Positions 49,344 to 63,271 of a stretch of 64,000 bases of DNA are shown here, one piece after another. The stretch lies in assembly GCF_964656455.1 (NCBI RefSeq), contig NC_135715.1, positions 80,702,414 to 80,766,413 of the forward strand, written 5' to 3'. Position 1 is the stretch's first letter, and every line of letters begins with the position of its first letter. The stretch comes from Halichoerus grypus (taxonomy: Eukaryota > Chordata > Mammalia > Carnivora > Phocidae). Both the position numbers and the translations under genes were made by a program. A model generated the notes under the pieces. The model was given only the letters and a program-made list of their open reading frames with translations. It did no database searches and was not told the DNA's origin.

Positions 49344-50043
49344 TTTTTTTAATTATTATTTAATGTTTTTATTGTTATGTTAATCCCCATACATTACATC
49401 ATTAGTTTTAGATATAGTGTTCCATGGTTCATTGTTTGTGCATAACACCCAGTGCTCCATGCAGAACGTGCCCTGCTCAATACCCATCACCAGGCTAAGC
49501 CATCCTCCCAGCCCCCTCCCCTCTAGAACCCTCAGTTTGTTTTTCAGAGTCCATCATCTCTCATGGTTCTTCTCCCCCTCCGATTTTCCCCCCTTCATTC
49601 TTCCCCTCCTGCTGCATTCTTCTTCTTCTTTTTTTCTTTCTTAACATATATTGCATTATTTGTTTCAGAGGTACAGATCTGAGATTCAACAGTCTTGCAC
49701 AATTCACAGCGCTTACCAGAACACATACCCTCCACAGTGTCCATCACCCAGTCACCCCATCCCTCCCACCCCACCCCCCACTCTAGCAACCCTCAGTTTG
49801 TTTCCTGAGATTAAGAATTCCTCATATCAGTGAGGTCATATGATACATGTCTTTCTCGGTTTGACTTATTTCGCTCAGCATGATACCCTCCAGTTCCATC
49901 CACGTCGTTGCAGATGGCAAGATCTCATTCCTTTTGATGGCTGCATAATATTCCATTGTATATATATATATACCCCCTCTTCTTTATCCATTCATCTGTT
50001 GGTGGACATGGCTCTTTCCACAGTTTGGCTATTGTGGACATTC
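49344..50043 (-). mobile_element. LINE-1 3'-end fragment, unit 12
   Basis: Common haplotype, (TA)7. Target duplications 49330-49343 and 50044-50057. Confidence 0.95.
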
Positions 50044-52152
50044 ATAGCAAGCGTTCTAACTCGGAGAAACAACACTGAAGAGAAACCGTGCTTTAGCTAC
50101 CGACGACCTCTATGTGGGAGGAAGCAGTTTAGGGTGTACGGTGGGTGAGAGCCTGGGGACGGGTTCCGTTTCGTGAAATCGAGGGAGAGACAGGCCGGAG
50201 AGAAGGCAGCTCTCAACTCAAACCATGGTTATGGGGCTAGTACCGTTGCCCCGGGTGTGTGTGCAGGCTTCATGAAAACTGCCTAACTCGAAGGAAAAAC
50301 TCGCTGGAGAATCCATGCTTCAGCTAAAAGAGCCGCTCCTGAGGGTGGAAGCATTTTGTTGTGTGCGTGCATGAGAGCACTGCAAGGGAGTCCAAAGCTT
50401 TTTGTGAATGAGCCTCAGGCCCCAGCAGAAGGCAGAACACGACTCCCCATGTATTTCATCACGCTAGCACGGCAGCCCCACTTTTGCATGGAAGTCTAAC
50501 AGCTAGTGTTCTCACTCGAAGAAACAACACTGTAGAGAAACCGTGCTTTAGCTACCGTCGACCTCTAGACGGAGGAAGCATTACACGGAGTACCGTGGCT
50601 GAGAGCCTGGGGAACGGGTTCCATACGTGAAACCAAGGGAGAAATAGGTCCGGGCAGAAGGCACCTCTGGACTCAGCTCTTGCTACCTGAAGCTAAGACT
50701 ACTGCTCCATGTGTGCTTGGAATGCTATGTGCTCGACCCTGACTGGGAAGAAACAAGCCTGTAAAGAATCCCAGCTGCAGCTCATTCGCCTACCAGGCTA
50801 CTAACACCAAGAATCAATGCTGTAGCCTTACTGCGCTTTAGCTACCATTGCCGTTCCTGAAGCCGCAGGAGTTGTATAGTGCTCGTGTATGAGAGACCGG
50901 GGAAAGGGTCCCATACGTGAAATGGAGTGAGAAACAGGCCGGTGCGGAAGGCAGCTCTCAACTCACCTCTTGTTTATGAGGCTAGTCCCCTTGCCCCGGG
51001 TGTGCCTGCAGGCCATAAGCCAACCACCTAACTCAAAGGAACAACTCTGTAGGGAATTCCTGCTTCGGCTAAAAGAGCCATGCCTCAGGGTGGACGCATT
51101 GTGTGGTGTGCATGCGTGAGTGCACAGCAAGGGAGTCCAAAACCATTTTCCTTGTGAGACCCAGGCCCCGGAAGAAGCCAGAACACGACTCCCCACTTGC
51201 TCCATGAAACTACTACTGCGGCCCCACTTTTGAATGGAAGTCTAATAGCTAGCTTTCTAACTCGAACAAACAACACTGTAGACAAACCGTGCTTTAGCTA
51301 CCGTCGACCTCTCTGTGGGCGAAGCAGTTTAGGGTGTACTGTGGCTGAGAGCCTGGGGACGGTTTCAATATCGTAATATCGGGGGAGAGACAGGCCGGTA
51401 CAGAAGGCAGCTCTCAACCCACATCATGGTTATGGGGCTAGTACCGTTGCCCAGGGTAAACACAGCCACCTAACTCGAAGGAGAATCTCGGTTCAGAGCT
51501 TGTGCGTCAGGTCAAACAGCTGCTCCTGAGGGTGGCAGCATTTTGTTGTGTGCGTGCGTGAGAGCACTGCAAGGAAGTCCAAAGCTTTTTGCGAGCGAGA
51601 CTCAGGCCCCAGCGAAAGGCAGAACACGACTCCCCATGTGTTTCATCACGCTAGCACGGCAGCCCCACTTTTGCATGGAAGTCTAATAGCTAGCGTTCTA
51701 ACTCGAAGAAACTACACAGCAGAGAAACCGTGCTTTAGCTACCGTCGACCTCTCTGTGGGCGAAGCAGTTTAGGGTGTACTGTGGCTGAGAGCCTGGGCA
51801 CAGTTTCAATATCATAATATCGGGGAGAGGCAGGCCGGTACAGAAGGCAGCTCTCAACACACATCATGGTTATGGGGCTGCTACCGTTCGCCAGGGTGTG
51901 TGTGCAGGCTTCAACACAGCCACCTAACTCGAAGGAAAACTTGATTGAGAGCCTGTGCTTCAGGTAAAACAGGTGCTCCTGAGGGTGGCAGCATTTTGTT
52001 GTGTGCGTGCGTGAGAGTAGTGCAAGGGAGTCCAAAGCTTTTTGCGAGTGAGACTCAGGCCCCAGCAAAAGGCAGAACACGACTCCCCATGTGTTTGACC
52101 AAGCTAGCACGGCAGCCCCACATTTGCATGGCAGTCTAATAGCTAGCGTTCT

Positions 52153-52606
52153 AACTCGAAGAAACAACACTGTAGAGAAACCGTGCTTTAGCTACCGTCG
52201 ACCTCTCTGTGGGCGGAGCAGTTTAGGGTGTACTGTGGCTGAGAGCCTGGGGACGGTTTCAATATCGTAATATCGGGGAGAGACAGGCCGGTACAGAAGG
52301 CAGCTCTTAACTCACATCCTGGTTATGGGGCTAGTACCATTCGAGAGGGTGTGTGTGCCGCCTTAAACACAGCCACCTAACTCGAAGGAAAAACTCGGTT
52401 GAGAGCCTGTGCTGCAGGTAAAACAGCTGCTCCTGAGGGTGGCAGCATTTTGTGGTGTGCGTGCGTGAGAGCACTGCAAGGGAGTCCAAAGCTTTTTGCG
52501 AGTGAGACTCAGGCCCCTGCGAAAGGCAGAACACGACTCCCCATGTGTTTGACCAAGCTAGCACGGCAGCCCCACATTTGCATGGCAGTCTAATAGCTAG
52601 CGTTCT
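52153..52606 (+). repeat. 454-bp AB block, unit 12 (single)
   Basis: Common sequence. Confidence 0.92.
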
Positions 52607-53753
52607 AACTCGAAGAAACAACACGGTAGAGAAATCGTGCTTTAGCTACCATCCACGTCTCTGAGGGAGGAAGCACTTTCCAGGCTACCGTGGGTGAGAG
52701 CCTGGGGAACGGGTTCCTTACGTGAGACCGAGGGAGAAGAAGTCCGGGCCACAAGGCACCTCTCGACTCAGCTCTTGTTACCTGAAGCTAACGCTACTGC
52801 TCCATGTGTGCATAGGAATGCTAAGTGCTCCACACTGTTTTGGCAGAAAGAAGCCGGTCAAGAATCCCAGCTTCAGCTCATTCGCCTCTCCACAGGGTGG
52901 CAGGATTTTCAACTCTGCTTGAGTGCAAACCTGGGGAATGAGTCCCAGCAGAATTCCGAGGCAGAAATAAGCATGGGCAGGAGGCAGCTATCGACTCAAC
53001 TCTTGTTTCGGGAAACTAGATCGGCTCTCCCGTGTGTGCGTGTAGTCCTAAGTGCCATCCACCCAACGGAAAGGAACAAAAGTGCGGAGGACCCGTGCCT
53101 CAGCAAAGATCGCCCTTCCTGAGCGTGCACTTCATCTGTTGTGTGTTTTTGTGAAAGCATGAGAAATGGAACCTAAACGTAACTCGGAGTGAGAAGCAGG
53201 CCTGGAAGGAAGGCTGCTGTCGACTCCCCTCTTGTTTGAGGAGATTAGCACTGCTGTACCCTGTGTGCCTGGAAGCCTAGTTCCCAGGCTACTAACACCA
53301 AGAATCAATGCTATAGAGTTACTGCGCTTGAGTTAACATTGCCGTTCCTGAAGCCAGAGGAATTTGACAGTGCTCGTGTCTGTCTGAGAGCCCGGGGAAA
53401 GGGTCCCATACGTGAAATGGAGTGAGAAACAGGCCGGAGCGGAAGGCAGTTCTCAACTCACCTCTTGTTTATGAGGCTAGTACCCTTGCCCCGGGTGTGC
53501 CTGCAGGGCTAAAGCCAACCACCTAACTCAAAGGAACAACTCTGTAGAGATTTCCTGCTTCGGCTAAAGTAGCCATGCCGGAGGGTGGACGCATTTTGCT
53601 GTGTGCATGCGTGAGCGCACTGCAAGTGAGTCCAGACCCATTTTCCGTGTGGGACTCAGGCCCCGGCAGAAGGCAGAACATGACTCCCCACTTGTTTCCT
53701 GAGGCTAGCACTGCGGCCCCACTTTTGCATGGAAGTCTAATAGCAAGCGTTCT

Positions 53754-54453
53754 TTTTTTTAATTATTATTTAATGTTTTTATTGTTATGTTAATCCCCAT
53801 ACATTACATCATTAGTTTTAGATATAGTGTTCCATGGTTCATTGTTTGTGCATAACACCCAGTGCTCCATGCAGAACGTGCCCTGCTCAATACCCATCAC
53901 CAGGCTAAGCCATCCTCCCAGCCCCCTCCCCTCTAGAACCCTCAGTTTGTTTTTCAGAGTCCATCATCTCTCATGGTTCTTCTCCCCCTCCGATTTTCCC
54001 CCCTTCATTCTTCCCCTCCTGCTGCATTCTTCTTCTTCTTTTTTTCTTTCTTAACATATATTGCATTATTTGTTTCAGAGGTACAGATCTGAGATTCAAC
54101 AGTCTTGCACAATTCACAGCGCTTACCAGAACACATACCCTCCACAGTGTCCATCACCCAGTCACCCCATCCCTCCCACCCCACCCCCCACTCTAGCAAC
54201 CCTCAGTTTGTTTCCTGAGATTAAGAATTCCTCATATCAGTGAGGTCATATGATACATGTCTTTCTCGGTTTGACTTATTTCGCTCAGCATGATACCCTC
54301 CAGTTCCATCCACGTCGTTGCAGATGGCAAGATCTCATTCCTTTTGATGGCTGCATAATATTCCATTGTATATATATATATACCCCCTCTTCTTTATCCA
54401 TTCATCTGTTGGTGGACATGGCTCTTTCCACAGTTTGGCTATTGTGGACATTC
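53754..54453 (-). mobile_element. LINE-1 3'-end fragment, unit 13
   Basis: Common haplotype, (TA)7. Target duplications 53740-53753 and 54454-54467. Confidence 0.95.
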
Positions 54454-56562
54454 ATAGCAAGCGTTCTAACTCGGAGAAACAACACTGAAGAGAAACCGTG
54501 CTTTAGCTACCGACGACCTCTATGTGGGAGGAAGCAGTTTAGGGTGTACGGTGGGTGAGAGCCTGGGGACGGGTTCCGTTTCGTGAAATCGAGGGAGAGA
54601 CAGGCCGGAGAGAAGGCAGCTCTCAACTCAAACCATGGTTATGGGGCTAGTACCGTTGCCCCGGGTGTGTGTGCAGGCTTCATGAAAACTGCCTAACTCG
54701 AAGGAAAAACTCGCTGGAGAATCCATGCTTCAGCTAAAAGAGCCGCTCCTGAGGGTGGAAGCATTTTGTTGTGTGCGTGCATGAGAGCACTGCAAGGGAG
54801 TCCAAAGCTTTTTGTGAATGAGCCTCAGGCCCCAGCAGAAGGCAGAACACGACTCCCCATGTATTTCATCACGCTAGCACGGCAGCCCCACTTTTGCATG
54901 GAAGTCTAACAGCTAGTGTTCTCACTCGAAGAAACAACACTGTAGAGAAACCGTGCTTTAGCTACCGTCGACCTCTAGACGGAGGAAGCATTACACGGAG
55001 TACCGTGGCTGAGAGCCTGGGGAACGGGTTCCATACGTGAAACCAAGGGAGAAATAGGTCCGGGCACAAGGCACCTCTGGACTCAGCTCTTGCTACCTGA
55101 AGCTAAGACTACTGCTCCATGTGTGCTTGGAATGCTATGTGCTCGACCCTGACTGGGAAGAAACAAGCCTGTAAAGAATCCCAGCTGCAGCTCATTCGCC
55201 TACCAGGCTACTAACACCAAGAATCAATGCTGTAGCCTTACTGCGCTTTAGCTACCATTGCCGTTCCTGAAGCCGCAGGAGTTGTATAGTGCTCGTGTAT
55301 GAGAGACCGGGGAAAGGGTCCCATACGTGAAATGGAGTGAGAAACAGGCCGGTGCGGAAGGCAGCTCTCAACTCACCTCTTGTTTATGAGGCTAGTCCCC
55401 TTGCCCCGGGTGTGCCTGCAGGCCATAAGCCAACCACCTAACTCAAAGGAACAACTCTGTAGGGAATTCCTGCTTCGGCTAAAAGAGCCATGCCTCAGGG
55501 TGGACGCATTGTGTGGTGTGCATGCGTGAGTGCACAGCAAGGGAGTCCAAAACCATTTTCCTTGTGAGACCCAGGCCCCGGAAGAAGCCAGAACACGACT
55601 CCCCACTTGCTCCATGAAACTACTACTGCGGCCCCACTTTTGAATGGAAGTCTAATAGCTAGCTTTCTAACTCGAACAAACAACACTGTAGACAAACCGT
55701 GCTTTAGCTACCGTCGACCTCTCTGTGGGCGAAGCAGTTTAGGGTGTACTGTGGCTGAGAGCCTGGGGACGGTTTCAATATCGTAATATCGGGGGAGAGA
55801 CAGGCCGGTACAGAAGGCAGCTCTCAACCCACATCATGGTTATGGGGCTAGTACCGTTGCCCAGGGTAAACACAGCCACCTAACTCGAAGGAGAATCTCG
55901 GTTCAGAGCTTGTGCGTCAGGTCAAACAGCTGCTCCTGAGGGTGGCAGCATTTTGTTGTGTGCGTGCGTGAGAGCACTGCAAGGAAGTCCAAAGCTTTTT
56001 GCGAGCGAGACTCAGGCCCCAGCGAAAGGCAGAACACGACTCCCCATGTGTTTCATCACGCTAGCACGGCAGCCCCACTTTTGCATGGAAGTCTAATAGC
56101 TAGCGTTCTAACTCGAAGAAACTACACAGCAGAGAAACCGTGCTTTAGCTACCATCGACCTCTCTGTGGGCGAAGCAGTTTAGGGTGTACTGTGGCTGAG
56201 AGCCTGGGCACAGTTTCAATATCATAATATCGGGGAGAGGCAGGCCGGTACAGAAGGCAGCTCTCAACACACATCATGGTTATGGGGCTGCTACCGTTCG
56301 CCAGGGTGTGTGTGCAGGCTTCAACACAGCCACCTAACTCGAAGGAAAACTTGATTGAGAGCTTGTGCTTCAGGTAAAACAGGTGCTCCTGAGGGTGGCA
56401 GCATTTTGTTGTGTGCGTGCGTGAGAGTAGTGCAAGGGAGTCCAAAGCTTTTTGCGAGTGAGACTCAGGCCCCAGCAAAAGGCAGAACACGACTCCCCAT
56501 GTGTTTGACCAAGCTAGCACGGCAGCCCCACATTTGCATGGCAGTCTAATAGCTAGCGTTCT

Positions 56563-57016
56563 AACTCGAAGAAACAACACTGTAGAGAAACCGTGCTTTA
56601 GCTACCGTCGACCTCTCTGTGGGCGGAGCAGTTTAGGGTGTACTGTGGCTGAGAGCCTGGGGACGGTTTCAATATCGTAATATCGGGGAGAGACAGGCCG
56701 GTACAGAAGGCAGCTCTTAACTCACATCCTGGTTATGGGGCTAGTACCATTCGAGAGGGTGTGTGTGCCGCCTTAAACACAGCCACCTAACTCGAAGGAA
56801 AAACTCGGTTGAGAGCCTGTGCTGCAGGTAAAACAGCTGCTCCTGAGGGTGGCAGCATTTTGTGGTGTGCGTGCGTGAGAGCACTGCAAGGGAGTCCAAA
56901 GCTTTTTGCGAGTGAGACTCAGGCCCCTGCGAAAGGCAGAACACGACTCCCCATGTGTTTGACCAAGCTAGCACGGCAGCCCCACATTTGCATGGCAGTC
57001 TAATAGCTAGCGTTCT
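56563..57016 (+). repeat. 454-bp AB block, unit 13 (single)
   Basis: Common sequence. Confidence 0.92.
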
Positions 57017-58163
57017 AACTCGAAGAAACAACACGGTAGAGAAATCGTGCTTTAGCTACCATCCACGTCTCTGAGGGAGGAAGCACTTTCCAGGCTACCG
57101 TGGGTGAGAGCCTGGGGAACGGGTTCCTTACGTGAGACCGAGGGAGAAGAAGTCCGGGCCACAAGGCACCTCTCGACTCAGCTCTTGTTACCTGAAGCTA
57201 ACGCTACTGCTCCATGTGTGCATAGGAATGCTAAGTGCTCCACACTGTTTTGGCAGAAAGAAGCCGGTCAAGAATCCCAGCTTCAGCTCATTCGCCTCTC
57301 CACAGGGTGGCAGGATTTTCAACTCTGCTTGAGTGCAAACCTGGGGAATGAGTCCCAGCAGAATTCCGAGGCAGAAATAAGCATGGGCAGGAGGCAGCTA
57401 TCGACTCAACTCTTGTTTCGGGAAACTAGATCGGCTCTCCCGTGTGTGCGTGTAGTCCTAAGTGCCATCCACCCAACGGAAAGGAACAAAAGTGCGGAGG
57501 ACCCGTGCCTCAGCAAAGATCGCCCTTCCTGAGCGTGCACTTCATCTGTTGTGTGTTTTTGTGAAAGCATGAGAAATGGAACCTAAACGTAACTCGGAGT
57601 GAGAAGCAGGCCTGGAAGGAAGGCTGCTGTCGACTCCCCTCTTGTTTGAGGAGATTAGCACTGCTGTACCCTGTGTGCCTGGAAGCCTAGTTCCCAGGCT
57701 ACTAACACCAAGAATCAATGCTATAGAGTTACTGCGCTTGAGTTAACATTGCCGTTCCTGAAGCCAGAGGAATTTGACAGTGCTCGTGTCTGTCTGAGAG
57801 CCCGGGGAAAGGGTCCCATACGTGAAATGGAGTGAGAAACAGGCCGGAGCGGAAGGCAGTTCTCAACTCACCTCTTGTTTATGAGGCTAGTACCCTTGCC
57901 CCGGGTGTGCCTGCAGGGCTAAAGCCAACCACCTAACTCAAAGGAACAACTCTGTAGAGATTTCCTGCTTCGGCTAAAGTAGCCATGCCGGAGGGTGGAC
58001 GCATTTTGCTGTGTGCATGCGTGAGCGCACTGCAAGTGAGTCCAGACCCATTTTCCGTGTGGGACTCAGGCCCCGGCAGAAGGCAGAACATGACTCCCCA
58101 CTTGTTTCCTGAGGCTAGCACTGCGGCCCCACTTTTGCATGGAAGTCTAATAGCAAGCGTTCT

Positions 58164-58861
58164 TTTTTTTAATTATTATTTAATGTTTTTATTGTTATGT
58201 TAATCCCCATACATTACATCATTAGTTTTAGATATAGTGTTCCATGGTTCATTGTTTGTGCATAACACCCAGTGCTCCATGCAGAACGTGCCCTGCTCAA
58301 TACCCATCACCAGGCTAAGCCATCCTCCCAGCCCCCTCCCCTCTAGAACCCTCAGTTTGTTTTTCAGAGTCCATCATCTCTCATGGTTCTTCTCCCCCTC
58401 CGATTTTCCCCCCTTCATTCTTCCCCTCCTGCTGCATTCTTCTTCTTCTTTTTTTCTTTCTTAACATATATTGCATTATTTGTTTCAGAGGTACAGATCT
58501 GAGATTCAACAGTCTTGCACAATTCACAGCGCTTACCAGAACACATACCCTCCACAGTGTCCATCACCCAGTCACCCCATCCCTCCCACCCCACCCCCCA
58601 CTCTAGCAACCCTCAGTTTGTTTCCTGAGATTAAGAATTCCTCATATCAGTGAGGTCATATGATACATGTCTTTCTCGGTTTGACTTATTTCGCTCAGCA
58701 TGATACCCTCCAGTTCCATCCACGTCGTTGCAGATGGCAAGATCTCATTCCTTTTGATGGCTGCATAATATTCCATTGTATATATATATACCCCCTCTTC
58801 TTTATCCATTCATCTGTTGGTGGACATGGCTCTTTCCACAGTTTGGCTATTGTGGACATTC
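58164..58861 (-). mobile_element. LINE-1 3'-end fragment, unit 14
   Basis: Common haplotype with (TA)6. Target duplications 58150-58163 and 58862-58875. Confidence 0.95.
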
Positions 58862-60970
58862 ATAGCAAGCGTTCTAACTCGGAGAAACAACACTGAAGAG
58901 AAACCGTGCTTTAGCTACCGACGACCTCTATGTGGGAGGAAGCAGTTTAGGGTGTACGGTGGGTGAGAGCCTGGGGACGGGTTCCGTTTCGTGAAATCGA
59001 GGGAGAGACAGGCCGGAGAGAAGGCAGCTCTCAACTCAAACCATGGTTATGGGGCTAGTACCGTTGCCCCGGGTGTGTGTGCAGGCTTCATGAAAACTGC
59101 CTAACTCGAAGGAAAAACTCGCTGGAGAATCCATGCTTCAGCTAAAAGAGCCGCTCCTGAGGGTGGAAGCATTTTGTTGTGTGCGTGCATGAGAGCACTG
59201 CAAGGGAGTCCAAAGCTTTTTGTGAATGAGCCTCAGGCCCCAGCAGAAGGCAGAACACGACTCCCCATGTATTTCATCACGCTAGCACGGCAGCCCCACT
59301 TTTGCATGGAAGTCTAACAGCTAGTGTTCTCACTCGAAGAAACAACACTGTAGAGAAACCGTGCTTTAGCTACCGTCGACCTCTAGACGGAGGAAGCATT
59401 ACACGGAGTACCGTGGCTGAGAGCCTGGGGAACGGGTTCCATACGTGAAACCAAGGGAGAAATAGGTCCGGGCACAAGGCACCTCTGGACTCAGCTCTTG
59501 CTACCTGAAGCTAAGACTACTGCTCCATGTGTGCTTGGAATGCTATGTGCTCGACCCTGACTGGGAAGAAACAAGCCTGTAAAGAATCCCAGCTGCAGCT
59601 CATTCGCCTACCAGGCTACTAACACCAAGAATCAATGCTGTAGCCTTACTGCGCTTTAGCTACCATTGCCGTTCCTGAAGCCGCAGGAGTTGTATAGTGC
59701 TCGTGTATGAGAGACCGGGGAAAGGGTCCCATACGTGAAATGGAGTGAGAAACAGGCCGGTGCGGAAGGCAGCTCTCAACTCACCTCTTGTTTATGAGGC
59801 TAGTCCCCTTGCCCCGGGTGTGCCTGCAGGCCATAAGCCAACCACCTAACTCAAAGGAACAACTCTGTAGGGAATTCCTGCTTCGGCTAAAAGAGCCATG
59901 CCTCAGGGTGGACGCATTGTGTGGTGTGCATGCGTGAGTGCACAGCAAGGGAGTCCAAAACCATTTTCCTTGTGAGACCCAGGCCCCGGAAGAAGCCAGA
60001 ACACGACTCCCCACTTGCTCCATGAAACTACTACTGCGGCCCCACTTTTGAATGGAAGTCTAATAGCTAGCTTTCTAACTCGAACAAACAACACTGTAGA
60101 CAAACCGTGCTTTAGCTACCGTCGACCTCTCTGTGGGCGAAGCAGTTTAGGGTGTACTGTGGCTGAGAGCCTGGGGACGGTTTCAATATCGTAATATCGG
60201 GGGAGAGACAGGCCGGTACAGAAGGCAGCTCTCAACCCACATCATGGTTATGGGGCTAGTACCGTTGCCCAGGGTAAACACAGCCACCTAACTCGAAGGA
60301 GAATCTCGGTTCAGAGCTTGTGCGTCAGGTCAAACAGCTGCTCCTGAGGGTGGCAGCATTTTGTGGTGTGCGTGCGTGAGAGCACTGCAAGGAAGTCCAA
60401 AGCTTTTTGCGAGCGAGACTCAGGCCCCAGCGAAAGGCAGAACACGACTCCCCATGTGTTTCATCACGCTAGCACGGCAGCCCCACTTTTGCATGGAAGT
60501 CTAATAGCTAGCGTTCTAACTCGAAGAAACTACACAGCAGAGAAACCGTGCTTTAGCTACCGTCGACCTCTCTGTGGGCGAAGCAGTTTAGGGTGTACTG
60601 TGGCTGAGAGCCTGGGCACAGTTTCAATATCATAATATCGGGGAGAGGCAGGCCGGTACAGAAGGCAGCTCTCAACACACATCATGGTTATGGGGCTGCT
60701 ACCGTTCGCCAGGGTGTGTGTGCAGGCTTCAACACAGCCACCTAACTCGAAGGAAAACTTGATTGAGAGCCTGTGCTTCAGGTAAAACAGGTGCTCCTGA
60801 GGGTGGCAGCATTTTGTTGTGTGCGTGCGTGAGAGTAGTGCAAGGGAGTCCAAAGCTTTTTGCGAGTGAGACTCAGGCCCCAGCAAAAGGCAGAACACGA
60901 CTCCCCATGTGTTTGACCAAGCTAGCACGGCAGCCCCACATTTGCATGGCAGTCTAATAGCTAGCGTTCT

Positions 60971-61424
60971 AACTCGAAGAAACAACACTGTAGAGAAACC
61001 GTGCTTTAGCTACCGTCGACCTCTCTGTGGGCGGAGCAGTTTAGGGTGTACTGTGGCTGAGAGCCTGGGGACGGTTTCAATATCGTAATATCGGGGAGAG
61101 ACAGGCCGGTACAGAAGGCAGCTCTTAACTCACATCCTGGTTATGGGGCTAGTACCATTCGAGAGGGTGTGTGTGCCGCCTTAAACACAGCCACCTAACT
61201 CGAAGGAAAAACTCGGTTGAGAGCCTGTGCTGCAGGTAAAACAGCTGCTCCTGAGGGTGGCAGCATTTTGTGGTGTGCGTGCGTGAGAGCACTGCAAGGG
61301 AGTCCAAAGCTTTTTGCGAGTGAGACTCAGGCCCCTGCGAAAGGCAGAACACGACTCCCCATGTGTTTGACCAAGCTAGCACGGCAGCCCCACATTTGCA
61401 TGGCAGTCTAATAGCTAGCGTTCT
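60971..61424 (+). repeat. 454-bp AB block, unit 14 (single)
   Basis: Common sequence; last complete block in the window. Confidence 0.92.
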
Positions 61425-62571
61425 AACTCGAAGAAACAACACGGTAGAGAAATCGTGCTTTAGCTACCATCCACGTCTCTGAGGGAGGAAGCACTTTCCA
61501 GGCTACCGTGGGTGAGAGCCTGGGGAACGGGTTCCTTACGTGAGACCGAGGGAGAAGAAGTCCGGGCCACAAGGCACCTCTCGACTCAGCTCTTGTTACC
61601 TGAAGCTAACGCTACTGCTCCATGTGTGCATAGGAATGCTAAGTGCTCCACACTGTTTTGGCAGAAAGAAGCCGGTCAAGAATCCCAGCTTCAGCTCATT
61701 CGCCTCTCCACAGGGTGGCAGGATTTTCAACTCTGCTTGAGTGCAAACCTGGGGAATGAGTCCCAGCAGAATTCCGAGGCAGAAATAAGCATGGGCAGGA
61801 GGCAGCTATCGACTCAACTCTTGTTTCGGGAAACTAGATCGGCTCTCCCGTGTGTGCGTGTAGTCCTAAGTGCCATCCACCCAACGGAAAGGAACAAAAG
61901 TGCGGAGGACCCGTGCCTCAGCAAAGATCGTCCTTCCTGAGCGTGCACTTCATCTGTTGTGTGTTTTTGTGAAAGCATGAGAAATGGAACCTAAACGTAA
62001 CTCGGAGTGAGAAGCAGGCCTGGAAGGAAGGCTGCTGTCGACTCCCCTCTTGTTTGAGGAGATTAGCACTGCTGTACCCTGTGTGCCTGGAAGCCTAGTT
62101 CCCAGGCTACTAACACCAAGAATCAATGCTATAGAGTTACTGCGCTTGAGTTAACATTGCCGTTCCTGAAGCCAGAGGAATTTGACAGTGCTCGTGTCTG
62201 TCTGAGAGCCCGGGGAAAGGGTCCCATACGTGAAATGGAGTGAGAAACAGGCCGGAGCGGAAGGCAGTTCTCAACTCACCTCTTGTTTATGAGGCTAGTA
62301 CCCTTGCCCCGGGTGTGCCTGCAGGGCTAAAGCCAACCACCTAACTCAAAGGAACAACTCTGTAGAGATTTCCTGCTTCGGCTAAAGTAGCCATGCCGGA
62401 GGGTGGACGCATTTTGCTGTGTGCATGCGTGAGCGCACTGCAAGTGAGTCCAGACCCATTTTCCGTGTGGGACTCAGGCCCCGGCAGAAGGCAGAACATG
62501 ACTCCCCACTTGTTTCCTGAGGCTAGCACTGCGGCCCCACTTTTGCATGGAAGTCTAATAGCAAGCGTTCT

Positions 62572-63271
62572 TTTTTTTAATTATTATTTAATGTTTTTAT
62601 TGTTATGTTAATCCCCATACATTACATCATTAGTTTTAGATATAGTGTTCCATGGTTCATTGTTTGTGCATAACACCCAGTGCTCCATGCAGAACGTGCC
62701 CTGCTCAATACCCATCACCAGGCTAAGCCATCCTCCCAGCCCCCTCCCCTCTAGAACCCTCAGTTTGTTTTTCAGAGTCCATCATCTCTCATGGTTCTTC
62801 TCCCCCTCCGATTTTCCCCCCTTCATTCTTCCCCTCCTGCTGCATTCTTCTTCTTCTTTTTTTCTTTCTTAACATATATTGCATTATTTGTTTCAGAGGT
62901 ACAGATCTGAGATTCAACAGTCTTGCACAATTCACAGCGCTTACCAGAACACATACCCTCCACAGTGTCCATCACCCAGTCACCCCATCCCTCCCACCCC
63001 ACCCCCCACTCTAGCAACCCTCAGTTTGTTTCCTGAGATTAAGAATTCCTCATATCAGTGAGGTCATATGATACATGTCTTTCTCGGTTTGACTTATTTC
63101 GCTCAGCATGATACCCTCCAGTTCCATCCACGTCGTTGCAGATGGCAAGATCTCATTCCTTTTGATGGCTGCATAATATTCCATTGTATATATATATATA
63201 CCCCCTCTTCTTTATCCATTCATCTGTTGGTGGACATGGCTCTTTCCACAGTTTGGCTATTGTGGACATTC
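62572..63271 (-). mobile_element. LINE-1 3'-end fragment, unit 15
   Basis: Common haplotype, (TA)7. Target duplications 62558-62571 and 63272-63285. Confidence 0.95.

Larger units (their letters stand above)
49344..53753 (+). repeat. Higher-order unit 12 (4410 bp)
   Basis: LINE-1 49344-50043, cassette 1 50058-51258, cassette 2 51259-53753. It shares G at 50657 in m3 with its left neighbour, unit 11. No private change was noticed. Confidence 0.95.
53754..58163 (+). repeat. Higher-order unit 13 (4410 bp)
   Basis: LINE-1 53754-54453, cassette 1 54468-55668, cassette 2 55669-58163. Two changes are private: 'ctaccatcgac' near 56154 (m9), which removes a CpG, and 'gagagcttgtg' near 56363 (m10). 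Confidence 0.95.
58164..62571 (+). repeat. Higher-order unit 14 (4408 bp)
   Basis: LINE-1 58164-58861, cassette 1 58876-60076, cassette 2 60077-62571. It combines variants found singly in distant units: the (TA)6 tract (units 3, 9), 'ttgtggtg' in m8 at 60365 (unit 4) and 'gatcgtcctt' near 61931 in m14 (unit 10). This is a mosaic haplotype. Confidence 0.95.
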
